From positions 4,092,001 through 4,156,000 of the forward strand of contig RQOL01000718.1 of assembly GCA_013076295.1 (NCBI GenBank): 64,000 nt of DNA. Reading direction: 5' to 3'. The stretch comes from Sanderia malayensis (taxonomy: Eukaryota; Cnidaria; Scyphozoa; Semaeostomeae; Pelagiidae). Positions within the stretch are counted from its first letter, which is position 1. Every line of letters starts with the position of its first letter. Made by a program: the position numbers and the translations under genes. Shown here piece after piece: positions 37,195-50,373 of the stretch. Under the pieces are notes generated by a model. It was not told the DNA's origin and did no database searches. It saw only the letters and a list, made by a program, of their open reading frames with translations.

Positions 37195-38325
37195 TCCTTT
37201 TTGTTCATCCCACCTTTTTCGAGCCTCATTTCACCTCATTTTGATACCATCATGCCTACACAAGAATATTTGAATTAAAAACAGTTTGCGCAATGAAATA
37301 TCGATACAAACCACATCTCTATTTAAAGATTTTTGAAGATTGCAAGCTCCTGATCGTCGCAGAGGGATTATTTATATCGCTATTCTTCTCTTTTATATTC
37401 TATAAATAGTTAAACGCTTGGATAATTTTAGCAAATTTCAATCATCAATTTTTTACCATTATATCAAGGAGTCGAACTGTTAAATGATTTGTTTAGACAT
37501 TCAATTTCAATTTGTAATCTTTAGCACTCCAAAAATATCACTTTAGATTTTATATGCGAGAAATCCAATCATTTAATCCGATCTAATCATTTAATCCAAT
37601 CCAATCATTTAATCTACTGATTTAATCTAATCCAATCGAATTTAATCGTTAATCTGGCTTTTTAAATTATCTGGAACTTTCGAGAAAGCAAACAATTAAA
37701 AATTGTATTTCTGTTTTTTCAATCGATATTGATAATAATATATAGCCGATAGTTTTTAATTTTTGCGGTATATTTTGTTTCCAATTGTCTTCTTTTCACT
37801 GTTGTTTTGGTACCATTAATTCATATATTTTCATATATTTTCAAAATTCGTATTCTTTTGCAATTTAACGTTAAAAAATTTGGCATCATTGCAATGAATT
37901 TTCTATATTTTTTTCTAATTTACTTTCTGTTTTCTTTTGAGTTTTGCATGAACTTTTGAACAGCTTTGGGAACTAAAGTTAGATTCAAAAAGGTAATTGT
38001 AAATCATAATTTTCATTAAATACTTTTTTCTGCTTCTTGCACCCTTTTCACTTCTTTCACCTTTCATATACATCAATATTTAACTTCATATTATTGCATA
38101 TTATGTGATATAGTACAGTATCTCATATAACAGTTATCTGCTTAGCCAATTATGGAAAATTGTATTGTTTTATTGTGAAAACCGCCCCCAAAATGACTAA
38201 CATGTGAAACAGCAAGTTTATAATAAATTTCAACATTTCTAATTTTTAATTATACTTTTCCGGAATTTAAAAGATATCTCGACCAAAACTAAATATGAAC
38301 CAGAAATTTTATATCATCAATTATA
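37195..38325. other. Convergent intergenic region between zinc transporter and DUF885 gene
   Basis: Very AT-rich. Presumably holds both 3' UTRs. A short ATCATTTAATCC-type tandem stretch occurs at 37565-37640. No gene seen. Confidence 0.6.
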
Positions 38326-41300
38326 TTAGTAATAGATACGCTTCTTCAGATAATAATTTATTTCACTATAAATATTTTGCTTTTCAGTTCTAGGCAAAGT
38401 CCGTCTACAGAAATGGCTATATTCCTCCTTGCTCATGACATGGTCGCAACTCCCCTCCGCTGTCCCAGACTCGCAATTTGCATGATGTCCCATGTAAGTC
38501 TTAATAAAATCCAGCGTTGCATGCCCCTGAGACAATATCTGGAAATGGAATTCTTTTAAGTCGAATTTTCTGCCAAGTTTTTTTTCTGCATTTCTCCTAG
38601 CATCGATGATAACTTGCTGGCCGATTAGATACGAAGTTGCTTGTCCTGGTGTACCTGCAAGAAAAAGAACGTTAGTGCATCACACATCCAGATCATTTGT
38701 TTCATAGTATGTAATAGCGAGGAAAAACTTTTCCCTGCCAGAACACGGCCCTGTTTCGTTAGACAAGTCGTTACAAGTTCGATTATCACACCAGAGACTT
38801 TGGTTCGAATTCTCGTGCAACACAAATCCCATTATCGTGAGTAACAGTCTGTCGACTTTTTTTTACATATTTATATCAAATTCTATTAATTTAAGTGGTT
38901 CCAAAGGGGTTTCAATAGGGAAAGGAGCCCTTGATAAACTCAAATGATCTTCAGTAAAATTCTTGCGTCAACTAACTTCAATATAACTTTTATTAGCCAC
39001 TATGGTTTAAGCGATCACGTCTCCATTATGGTTTACAATTTAAAAAGCAAGTGTGGGGGGCTTAATTTAATGTCTCTCTTCCAAGTGGAGGCTGATTAGA
39101 GAGGGGGCTTAACAGAGCTTTTGCAATATTTCTGTTAGAATTCTTGTATTGTTGGGACATAGCCTACCTTGATATCTGGTAATTTCTTTTTTAACCATAT
39201 CAGTTGAATCCCATGCATACTTTTCAAACAATGACAAAGCCTTCTCTCTCGTCATCTTTTTATAATGAAGACCAATATCAACTATCACTCTCAAGGCACG
39301 CCATACCTGCAGATAAATAGAGCCAGTATGTTATCACTAAATCAGCGCATAGATATGTTGTTGAATTATGCAGTCTTTGTTGCAGGGTGATTTCCAAGCG
39401 GGTGATTTACACGGAGTGAATCTAAGGATGAAGATTGCAATTGAGCTACAACTAAACGAAGATGTGAGTTTTAGGTTTCGTCATTATTTTTTACCTGCCA
39501 CTTGGTCATTCCGAGTTCTCCCATCTTGTCATGTTCATACATGTCCAGATCGTCAGACAGAAGTGGGTTCTCTGCGTACAAACCCCAACCCTCTGCAAAT
39601 GCCGTGTTATGACTGACCATGTCATCTAACCACGTGATCTCATCATCGCACGTGTCTGCAAAATTCTCCACAAATCCTTGACTCTAGAAGAGAATGGTTG
39701 TGAGACAATGATCAATTTCGTTGTTGCTTCAAATTCATTTCCTATGTCTCATTTACCGTAAATCCTCGAATAAGCCCCCGGGGGCTTATTTGCAAAAACG
39801 AAATTTTAGCCTGATTATTGTTCAATGGTAAGCAAAATAAAAGCGATACGATGCAGCCAATCAATAAAGTTATTGGTTTAAACTTGCTGCTATTTGCAAT
39901 ACATTCCCTAAACAGCTTCAATATCTGAAAACTTGGTCTCAATACCTTGCAAATGGTTATCAGGAAGGGGGCTTATTCGAGGGGAGGGCTTATTCGAAGG
40001 TGGGGGCTTATTCGAGGATTTACGGTATTCGGAATTTCATCTGCATTGCATTTACCTGCAAGTGATGCCCGGGCCGTGCTTCGTGCCCGTTTGTGGTCGT
40101 ATCTTCATAGCTCGGTCCATTTTTCTCATTGAAAAACGGTATGAAGTATTTTCCTGTCTCCATGCAATGGTCATCACCTTCTATGTAACTTGGCACGCCT
40201 GCGGATGGGTTGAAGTCCGGAACGAGAGTGATTTGGCATTGCGGTACGGACCGTTTCGGTCCGGATTGGTAAAACAGGTCGGGTAATTTCTTCGATATGT
40301 TCTTCATTGTTTCCTTGGAGAATTCGAACCATTTTTTCAAGGCTTTCCATCGTTTTGGACAGTTCTTTTCTGCACCTTTTGTGTGAAAAACAACACGTGC
40401 TCAATCGTCAAACTTTGCTAATCTCTTTTTCCTACAGTTGAATTTGAGACAGCTCGGTTGATGAGGGACACATTGGCATGACTCATTAGATGCTGGACAG
40501 ATAAGGAGTTGAATTCTTTACATTTGGGACAGATTTTCAAGAGCTGAATGGATTTACGACAGCTTTTTGACGTCTCACTGGATTTGGGGCATGCAATCGA
40601 TTTGAGACAACCCTGGACTAGCGCACGGCATTTGGGACAGGCTTGAATATCTCAGTGTATTTGGGACAGTTTTGGGACAGTTTTGGGACACTTCCTTGGA
40701 TTTGGAACACCCCATTATGTCTGTGACAACAATATTGGAATTCATTCCACAACAACCGATACACAAGGTATGCTCCATCAATTCTTTACAACCGATAATT
40801 TTTGTTATTTACTCTTTCTTTACATCCCGTTTTATTCCAGTTTTACTTACGTTTCGGGTTGGCGCATTTCTTTTGAGCCTCACTTCCATTTTCTTCATCT
40901 GGAAATGGACCTTCGTTGAAGTAGTATTTCTGATCAGATCCAATTTCTTTGAATTTCTTTATTGCTTCTTCTGGATCGTTTTCCTGCGAAATTTCTTTTG
41001 CCAGCCGCTCCATCTATTTTGATACAAACGCTGATTACTGAACGCTGATTAGTGAACGCTGATTAGTGAACACTGCTACATACATGATTGGGGGCTAATT
41101 TATTCATTATTATTATTACAATGGCACTGCTTACGATCCTGTTAGGCCTACCTTCGTGTAGTATTTATTCAGTACCGTCTTTCCTCGGCTATAAAGTTCA
41201 TCCACTGGAAGATCGGTCGTTGCATAATAATGGATGATTTGTTCATAAATCTTGGATCCATTTAGTTTTGTTCCATCTGGAAGCTGTTTTGTCGTTCTTT

Positions 41301-43201
41301 TTCTTGAATAGATGGATATAATTTAATGACATGATGGATATACGAGGCATGGGATCAGCGGGGTCGGATAATTTGCAGCTAACTAACGAGATTTAACAAA
41401 CGTGTTTTTCAACACGTTGGAGCCTCAAAATACATTGGAACCTCTATATAACGGACACACCCATGCGACCACTTCTATTGCCCTTTATAAGGAGGTATCT
41501 ACTCTATAGAGGCTGATTACAAAGTATCAGAAACTTTCTGGATTAAAGCCAGCTTTGCATTGTTTTGAGAAATGTCCAATGCCCACTACCACATTTGCGT
41601 TTCGCTGTATTTCTTCTTGGCCCTCCCAGGTTTATTATATTTGGTTAATAAGCCAAATTTTTATTAACCAAATGTATTAAATATATAATGGGCTTGACCC
41701 TGTTTCTTCTTGGCCCTCCCAGGTTTGTTATATCAACATGCCACTACAATTAAGTTAACAGCAAATCAAGAATACAATCTTACTCTTTATTTGCCTTCCC
41801 GTCCACGTAAACATAATCCAGCGGCAGCATGCTCAATCCACTTGCGACCTTGCTCGACACACAATGTTGCAAATGCTCGTTCTTCAAATAATCAACGTAG
41901 TCCTGCCACGGTTTACCAAAACCATCAACCAATGCTTCTTTCAAAGATTCATCCATCATCTTATTGTATTTCTGCCGCCATTTATCGTGTTCTGATATGG
42001 GCAAACCTTTCGTAAAAGACCCCGTCAGCAATATCTCCCCAAATACTTCGTCAGTCACCCCATTAGGCCCATTATCTAATAACCCAGGGTACTGTTGTTC
42101 CAGGGCGTCGATGCTCGCTTTGCAAACGTCTTTTGGCTGGACCATTCCGGCTTTCACCCCAAGTCGTAGATTTTCCTTCAACTGTTGAAACGTGCTCTCG
42201 AATCCTCGTATCCACGTGATCATCTGCTCTACGTCAGCCTGTGATCTGGGCTCGAATCTTCGCGCCAAAATTTTTAAATGCGTTCCTATGTCGCAACTGA
42301 TGTGATTGCAAAGGTAATCAGGGCCTAACAGCCATAGGCCCTTATCGTAATGCTCCAGAGGAAAGTCGAAATTATGCTTGAGGAAATATTCGAGTGAGGC
42401 CAACGCTCTTGCCTCTCTTGTTTTTAGTTTTGCTTTTGTTATTGTCAGAGATTTCAGTTGTTCTAATAACTCCTTAGCACCATCAGTTCTTGCTTTTCGT
42501 TTTTCGGGGCTAGCATCGAATGGCCTGAACCTTCTTTTGATGTCATCATTGTCTGTGTCTGGCTTGGTTCCGATTAGAAACGGGTGCAGCTCATAAAACT
42601 TATCTTGCACCTACGAATTACATATTTCATTCTTAGCTTCTCGAACCAACTAAGTTAATATAACAACGTGTGCACTTTCAATTTGTACAACTTAAATGAA
42701 AGTATCTCGATAAGTGGAACCTGCACGGGAGCGATTAAAATGGTTCCACTTATCGAATGTTCCACTTATCCGAATTATAGGTTTGTTAATGCAAATCCAA
42801 GGAACCGGAGAAATTGGTTCCACTAAACGAAAGTTCCACTTATCCGGGCTTCCACTTGTCGAGAGTAGAACATCTATTTTCATAATTAATTTATTGATTC
42901 CTTTTTTCGAAACTTGCGAAGCAAGTGAACATTAACCAAGTCTTTTATGCCTGGGTGATTTATTTTAATTGAAAAACAAACATCATAAAATTGAACAGTT
43001 AATTATATTCACCTTTTTGAAGAATTCTTTTAGCCCTGAAGAATTTGCTTCATCTGAAAACGTGCAAAAAGATTTTGTTGCCTCTCGTTTTAAAACATCT
43101 TCGCCACATTTCTCATAAATATATTTATCAGGAAAAACTTGATATTCGCTTTCTGCTGCAAGACACAGCTTAACAAACATGAAAATAACAAATAAATACA
43201 T
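38326..43201 (-). CDS. Secreted DUF885 family protein, putative metallopeptidase (768 aa, 8 exons)
   Basis: Exons in coding order: 43201-43013, 42610-41784, 41302-41152, 41013-40851, 40375-40056, 39683-39495, 39306-39168, 38654-38326; all phases close. An N-terminal hydrophobic segment (MYLFVIFMFVKLCLAA) is a likely signal peptide, so the product should be secreted or luminal. Family hallmarks are in order: HEARPGHHLQ (His541, Glu542, His547/548), FAEGWGLYAE (Glu581), then the conserved VDIGLHYKKMTREKA and TPGQATSYLIGQ segments. The spacing HExxPGHH ... E resembles a gluzincin-type zinc site, which is why I call it a putative metallopeptidase; the true activity and substrate are unknown. At 768 aa it is longer than many bacterial relatives, mainly through extra N-terminal sequence. 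A family B MITE lies 30 bp past the exon 5 donor, in intron 5. Confidence 0.93.
39756..40025. mobile_element. MITE family B, copy 3
   Basis: Ends CCGTAAATCCTCGAATAAGC and complement, TA at 39754-39755 and 40026-40027. Lies in intron 5 of the DUF885 gene, about 30 bp from the donor at 40056. Confidence 0.9.
42703..42866. mobile_element. MITE family C, copy 2
   Basis: Strongly similar to 11044-11219 (shared CGATAAGTGGAACCTGCACG and internal TTCCACTTATC motifs). Its left end is decayed. Lies in the first intron of the DUF885 gene. Confidence 0.78.
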
Positions 43202-44250
43202 CCTTTTATCATTAATTGACGTTCATCCAATGAAATATTTTTTATTACGAACTTCGCTTCGTGCAATTTTAGCTCTCCGAAAACTAGTTGTCAGTTGGCA
43301 TAGTTGTAAACTTATGTTGTGGAGAAATTCGAAATCTTTCAACAACTTTAAGCAAGGCTACAGGTAAGCAATGACTGACATTTTTAACAATCGGCCTAGC
43401 AAATAATTTTACCTGTGCAATTACCTGTTGACTATTCAAAATCGCTGGTTACAGCCAATAACATCGTATGGTTGGAGGACGAAATTTAAAAACACAACTT
43501 TTGTTCAGTTTATATTGGTCGTCTAAAAAATGGTCGACAAGTAGAGGTATAATACCGTTTGGTTATTCCCACAAGTCTGGAACAATAATGACGACAAATA
43601 AATTTTTAAATTTTATTTCTTTATTTCTTATTATAACTTTAGTTCTTTATCCCTGCCCAACATCGAGCGGTCGTTTTCAAGCTTGACATTATCGATGTGG
43701 TGAACATGAACCTTTTAGGGTTTCATTAAATCAAAGTTTCATTATACTTTTTAATTTCAGGAATGCCAACAGGTAGGATAAGGCCAATTCAATTATTCAA
43801 CAAAGCTCTTGGAAGAAAAATTGCCACGAGGAGCTTGTACAAACGATCAATAGCTGGCAGAACATATCAATCGCTACAATTAGATCTGCCTAAAGTTATG
43901 CAAAGTTTGGAGCTTGCGATTATGTAGAACCAGAAGAGCCTAATATGGGTAGGTTGCAGATTCTTTGCATTCATTTCACTTGCAATGAACGAATTGAGCA
44001 TCATTCATTATTTAATGCATCGCTCATCTAATTCAGTTCAAAGACAAATACTTGTAAACCTATTATCCATTTTACTGTTTATAATATCGAGTAGATACGT
44101 AGATAGGTACGTACTTGATACGTAGTATGTTCTTGAGCCTTTGAATATGGCTATCTATCTAAATTTGTCCTTCTGTTGCTTGATAAGGTTTTAAACTATT
44201 AATTATAATACTTGCGAGTTGATATTAACCTATGATTTCTTTGATTTCAG
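43202..44250. other. Upstream region of the DUF885 gene; weak coding hints
   Basis: The region directly upstream of the DUF885 start. A short open stretch at 43763-43927 begins after TTTCAG and would give a basic 55-aa peptide starting MPTGRIRPIQLFN. I do not recognise it and cannot link it to another exon. Confidence 0.3.
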
Positions 44251-44379
44251 ACATGTTGTCCTGGGTATGACGTTAAACTGCATCCAGTGCAAAAGGACCT
44301 CACAAAAAAAGAAATGGATCCGCACAGCTGTCACTTCTTCCAGGTCATCTTTGGTGGAGAAGATCCCACCTATTTTTAA
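44251..44379 (+). other. Possible terminal exon, unrecognised
   Basis: After a good acceptor (TTTGATTTCAG at 44240-44250) a 42-codon frame runs to a stop at 44379: TCCPGYDVKLHPV, then DLTKKEMDPHSCHFFQ, ending FGGEDPTYF. The composition looks coding, but no partner exon or family was identified. The stop codon lies one base before the 40-bp minisatellite begins. Confidence 0.3.
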
Positions 44380-44380
44380 T

Positions 44381-45900
44381 CCTTTGTATTAGCTTGTTAG
44401 AGCTTCATACTTTTGGTAGACCTTTGCATTAACTTGCTATAGCTTCATACTTTTAGTAGACCTTTGCATTAGCTTGCTAGAGCTTCATACTTTTAGTAGA
44501 CCTTTGCATTAGCTTGCTAGATTTCCATACCTTTGGTAGTCCGTTGCATTAGCTTGCTAGATCTCGATACCTTTGGTAATCCTTTGCATTAGCTTTCTAG
44601 ATCTCCATACCTTTGGTAGTCCGTTGCATTAGCTTGCTAGATCTCGATACCTTTGGTAATTCTTTGCATTAGCTTGCTAGATCTCCATACCTTTGGTAAT
44701 CCTTTGCATTAGCTTTCTAGATCTCCATACCTTTGGTAGTGCTTTGTATTAACTTGCTATAGCTTCATACTTTTAGTAGACCTTTGCATTAGCTTGCTAC
44801 ATCTCCATATCTTTGGTAGTCCGTTGCATTAGCTCACTAGATCTCCATACTTTTGGTAGTCATTTGCATTAACTTGCTAGAGCTTCATGCTTTTAGCAGA
44901 CCTTTGCATTAGCTTGCTAGATCTCCATACCTTTGGTAGTCCGTTGCATTAGCTTGCTAGATCTCGATACCTTTGGTAATCCTTTGCATTAGCTTTCTAG
45001 ATCTCCATACCTTTGGTAGTCCGTTGCATTAGCTTGCTAGATCTCGATACCTTTGGTAATTCTTTGCATTAGCTTGCTAGATCTCCATACCTTTGGTAAT
45101 CCTTTGCATTAGCTTTCTAGATCTCCATACCTTTGGTAGTGCTTTGTATTAACTTGCTATAGCTTCATACTTTTAGTAGACCTTTGCATTAGCTTGCTAC
45201 ATCTCCATATCTTTGGTAGTCCGTTGCATTAGCTCACTAGATCTCCATACTTTTGGTAGTCATTTGCATTAACTTGCTAGAGCTTCATGCTTTTAGCAGA
45301 CCTTTGCATTAGCTTGCTAGATCTCCATACCTTTGGTAGTCCGTTGCATTAGCTTGCTAGATCTCGATACCTTTGGTAATCCTTTGCATTAGCTTGCTAG
45401 ATCTCCATACCTTTGGTAGTCCGTTGCATTAGCTTGCTAGATCTCGATACCTTTGGTAATTCTTTGCATTAGCTTGCTAGATCTCCATACCTTTGGTAGT
45501 CCGTTGCATTAGCTTGCTAGATCTCGATACCTTTGGTAATTCTTTGCATTAGCTTGCTAGATCTCCATACCTTTGGTAATCCTTTGCATTAGCTTTCTAG
45601 ATCTCCATACCTTTGGTAGTGCTTTGTATTAACTTGCTATAGCTTCATACTTTTAGTAGACCTTTGCATTAGCTTGCTACATCTCCATATCTTTGGTAGT
45701 CCGTTGCATTAGCTCACTAGATCTCCATACTTTTGGTAGTCATTTGCATTAACTTGCTAGAGCTTCATGCTTTTAGCAGACCTTTGCATTAGCTTGCTAG
45801 AGCTTCATGCTTTTAGTAGACCTTTGCATTAGCTTGCTAGATTTCCATACCTTTGGTAGACCTTTGCATTAGTTTGTTATATCTCCATGCCTTTCGTGTC
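44381..45900. repeat. 40-bp minisatellite, 38 units, no indels
   Basis: Unit CCTTTGCATTAGCTTGCTAG + ATCTCCATACCTTTGGTAGT with point variants. Unit starts fall exactly at 44381 + 40n to 45861, so length is invariant across 1,520 bp. Variant blocks repeat at higher order: the GCTTTGTATT unit recurs at 44741, 45141 and 45621, which is 10 and 12 units apart. Confidence 0.97.
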
Positions 45901-46971
45901 TACTATATTACTGGTTATGTTGTAAGATTGGATGACAATAGAAAGGTGAAGATGGCTGGCAGACAAGGGATAAAGGATGAACGTTTTTTGAATCTATTTT
46001 TTTCTTTTTAATTAATCTCTTCAATGATTTATAGTTATTTTGCTTTCTATTATTCTAAATATCAATTATTAATAATATTAATTGGTTGATACCAATAGTT
46101 TGGCAAGCATGAATGGAAGATAGGCAAGTTTGAGGTTCAGGTCCTTGGGGGTAAAGCAGTCTTTCTATTTAATTTGATACACGGTGGTTGTGACACGGGT
46201 TTTTTGGGACAAACTTCTTGGATGTACCATGTGTTATAAGAATTGGTTAATGACCACGAACCATTTGAAGATATTCTGGATTTGGGTGGGGAACCCATCT
46301 TGTTTTTCATGCTTGCCACATTGTTGATCATAGTTATTTCGTCGTTGTTAAGTTTTAACTTTAATTTTAATTTTTGTTGTAATTTATTTTAGCGTTGGTG
46401 ATGTGAAGAAAAGGATACGCTCACCTTGTCTGCCGTTGCTAAGGACCTGGTCCTGGTGGAGTGCTGCTGGAGTATCTTTTGTCGCATAGTCTCCATGGAA
46501 TGGTTCAGTTGATTCTCTGGTTCACTTTATTGACATTTCCATTGGTTGTGATATCCATTCTAATGGTGAGAGGTGTTTTATCTATTTTGCTTCTCTTTCA
46601 CATCGCATGATTATCCAAGTTCCAAAAATTTTAAGGACTAAGGCTAAAATGCCTCAACCATCTGTTTACATTTATGTGGATACAGCTAGAGGAAGAATAT
46701 GATCTGTTAGCATGCAAAATTAGGAGAAGTATTAAGCATTGTACGCGTCATCGTAGTTGAAGCCTGGGTCGCTGAATTTGATATCGGATTGTTTAGACCT
46801 CATATACGCAAGAGTATGCACCAGATCCCTGACCCTGGTACCCAAATAGGTTATAATTTACCGATTCAAATGAAGTTTTTGTGAAAACATTTCAAAGTTA
46901 GGTTGATTTCTGCTTTTTTATTTAGTGTTGGTTGATAGTCGATAGAAATTAGTGACATTTCTGAAGGTATA
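45901..46971. other. Intergenic, nothing recognised
   Basis: AT-rich sequence between the minisatellite and a family B MITE. A GT/AG-like composition around 46390-46680 gives no open frame worth calling. Confidence 0.5.
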
Positions 46972-47242
46972 CCGTAAATCCTCGAATAAGCCCCCGAGGG
47001 CTTATTTGCAAAAACGAAATTTTAGCCTGATTATTGTTCAATATTAAGCAAAATAAAAGCTATACGATGCAGCCCATCAATGAAGTTATTGGTTTAAACT
47101 TGCTGCTACTTGCAATACATTCACTAAGCAACTTCAATGTCTGGAAACCTGAGCTCAATGTCCTTGCAAGTGATTATCAGGATGGGGGCTTATTCGAGGG
47201 GAGGGCTTATTTGAAGGTGGGGGTTTATTCGAGGATTTACGG
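46972..47242. mobile_element. MITE family B, copy 4
   Basis: Ends CCGTAAATCCTCGAATAAGC and GAGGATTTACGG, with TA on both sides (46970-46971 and 47243-47244). Very similar over its whole length to the copy at 39756-40025, so recently active. Confidence 0.92.
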
Positions 47243-49315
47243 TATATGTTATGTAGTATACGTATTTCTCTTGGTTTATCATTACATTTTTTATGATTTT
47301 TTATTTTTTTGTCGTCACTAGTTCCAGTGCCGTATTGTTTTATCTCGAGTAATTTTTTCAAGTCGATTTCATTTGTTAGATGTTAATTTTTAGTATTTCT
47401 TCATCCTCGTATTCTATCTCTCAGCTTTTAAGATAACCAGCCTAGACAGTGGAAAAAGAATTAAAATGAATTGATTTTTGTTTATGGTTGCAGTCTTCTT
47501 CCGTAACAAATCTAATGGTTGCAGTTAGCCCCTTGTAAGCCCTGCATATAAGCAATGGTCTATTTAATAAAGTGCAGCGTAGGTATTAAGTGTTGTTGTT
47601 TAGCAATGGATTTAAGGGTTGCAGTTAGCCTCTTGTAATTGAGTTACAAGTATTAGTAGTTTGTCAAAGCCTTTTTTTTTTGCACAAAGATCTCCATCAT
47701 TTCTTCTAAATTAATTTCCATACCAAGAAATGAAATTGTTTCTCGAATTAGCTCCAGAAAATGGTGCCATAATCTAATGGCGCATGCTCTTGTATTGTGT
47801 TGTTCGGCAGTCGTCTGATCAGATAATGATGATACGGCCTGGGGGGTGCAGTAAATGCAATGACGCTATGGCCTACGGGGGGCAATGCTTACTGCTCTCA
47901 GAATGATATTTGCTTAGGGTTGTTTGGCTTATGTGCTAACAGATTCAATTTTTCGACTTCAAAAGCTGTATTTCATGGTTCTTTTTGCATATATACTTGG
48001 ATATCAATATGATGTGATTGAGGTGCATTATAGATAGGATATTTTCCTGACCAGGTGGAATGGAATCACAACTAATGGATTTGTCAAAAAGGTGGGCTGG
48101 AGAACCAGTTCCATGGAGACCATGTGACAAATGGTACTCTGGCAGCACTCAGAGGATCACCCTTAGCAACGACTGGCGAGCTGGGCGTATTCTTATTTTA
48201 ATATATTTCACTTCCTCCCACCTTTTACGAAAGAGACCGTCCGGGACAAACCAGCAGCCGTAGGGGCAGGGTCCCCTACGACTTCACCCCATAGAGGATA
48301 TAGAACCTCCAGCAGGCTCTGTATGCTCCATGGGCATCCCTCCCCCAAATCCTTTCCCACCCTCAGTTACCCCACCCTCTTTTACCTACTGTGCTAATTA
48401 CGTCATTATCTTATGCTAATTACGCCATTATCTTACGCTACTTTTATTTTTGAATTCCACCTTAAAACTAATAGCAGAGTCCTTATAAAATCCTATATAT
48501 CTATGTTAGTCAATTTAAACTATATTACTCTTTATTGATCTCTAATAATCCTACACCTACACCCAAGACAAAAAAACACACTCCCTAGGTTTTAATGAAA
48601 ACAATTAACATTGAGAGTGTAATAAAAAACAAAAAATCATTCAATGAATTGCTTGCGCGATGATCTTGCGTTGTCTTGTCTTTGGTTTTCATTCTTCAAA
48701 ATCTTTGATAACCTGATAAATAAAAAACAATAGCTAATTTAACAATCGAAAGTAAAAAATAAAGTTCAAACTTTGGACAATTTAACGAAAATCACAAAAT
48801 AGTCAATAGAATAACACAAATCGACAAAGAAGATATTAATTTGCTGCAACCTTCATGCAATACCCAGAGCATTTTTAGCATTGTCAAAACGGGGTAAATT
48901 ACAACCTTAGGCCCTAGGCTGGCACCCATAGTAAGGAGAAAATTTGTTCTAGTTATGAGCTATCTTGCGGGCCCTTAAACTGTTTTACCCCTGTAGAGAA
49001 AACTCCTTAAACAATGCAATACTCGTTCATTCCTTGGCCTAAGAAAGGCCTAAAGTAAAAAATTAACGAAGTGACCGTTCAATGTTTTTCTCAAAATACA
49101 GCCAAGAAGTGCGAAATTTCTCATAAAAACAAAGCGAAACCCATTCTAACACGGAAAACGAATAAGATTAAAGTGAGATGTAAACTCGATCACCTTGAAT
49201 TCACATTGAAATCGTTATTCGTTGGTTGAATCCAGTTTCTTCTTCACCTTCGTTTCGCCACTCCATGCTTTCCGTCTGCAGCCTGCATGTAAAATTTGAA
49301 AAAGAACGTCAAATG
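47243..49315. other. Intergenic, nothing recognised
   Basis: Contains two imperfect repeats of a GGTTGCAGTTAGCC(C/T)CTTGTAA motif (47517 and 47618) and short G/C-rich blocks near 48240-48390. No supported gene. Confidence 0.5.
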
Positions 49316-50373
49316 CAACCTCGAACCCAGGGCCCTTCCAGCTTCGCTGACATGGCCCTGGTACCTACCTCCAGATTTGTTGGGAATTTATTCCATGTAA
49401 TTATGCAAAAACATACATGAAGTTAAAATATCAAGTTAAATATAGCATAATTAGCGTCGCTCCTGTCTCCACGCCATTTTGTTTCGTCTACAATTTAGTC
49501 ACAGAATAGAGTTTTCTCTGTGACAATTTTGGAATTATTTGGGATCAATGTTTGTCAGAGAGTCTTTTTAATTCCTGAATTCCCCCGGCCATGTTGCTGT
49601 GCGAATTTTTTTTAAACCATCAAAACACGCGGAAATTGAAAGTGATTATATCGGCTTTATCCGAATTCAATCGTAATTTTTGAGCAACAGGTGCGTGTAA
49701 ATTCACATAATCAAAAATAACATTCCAAGATCAGAGAGAATATTTATCAAAAGTGTTTGAAACTTAATTTCATAAATTGACAAAGCAAACTTTTATTTTG
49801 GAGGAGTACAACAATTATTTATGTTGAGCAAAATTGGCCTTCATCTATGCCCCCGAACTATTTGTTTTCAGACGTGTAAAAAGCAAAATAACGCCTGAAT
49901 TAAACGTAAAATTTATATATAGCTTTAAACTTGATGTTAATAATCATTTTCAAAACTTTAAACCACAAAATTAACAACAAATCAGTCCAAAAATCATACA
50001 TTTTTGCTGGGCCTAGGCGCTGCAGACAGGCCGAAGTAAATTTGAAAATATCTCGGATTGAAAAAGAGAAATGAAGCTATCACCTGTTTATAATTTTCTC
50101 CTGTCATCATCGAAAGGTTTTTAAAATTCTTGTTAGGGTTTTACTCGTGAAGCATAGTAAATAACAACAATGCAGGGTCACGTTTTCTCTCACATTGTCG
50201 GCACATTTTCCCTTGTTTTCCTTGCCTTTCATGAAAATTAATTCTTGAAATTCCCCGGGTCACTAACTTATGCAATTTCTATTGTTAATTGGTTAGCCAA
50301 TCACAGTCCATTATTGCGAGGTAGGTACCAGGGCCATGTCAGCGAAGCTGGAAGGGCCCTGGGTTCGAGGTTG
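49316..50373. mobile_element. MULE-like non-autonomous element, 9-bp target duplication (1058 bp)
   Basis: Ends CAACCTCGAACCCAGGGCCC and complement with arms of about 57 bp, flanked by an exact CGTCAAATG duplication (49307-49315 and 50374-50382). GC-rich arms around an AT-rich, non-coding interior. A 9-bp duplication is the usual mark of MULE transposition. A diverged relative of its right half is at about 52190-52866. Confidence 0.88.

Noticed and set aside
40640..40700. Repeated TTTGGGACAGT motifs in the DUF885 region
   Set aside because: Only a few degenerate copies in an intron, no regular period, no clear function.
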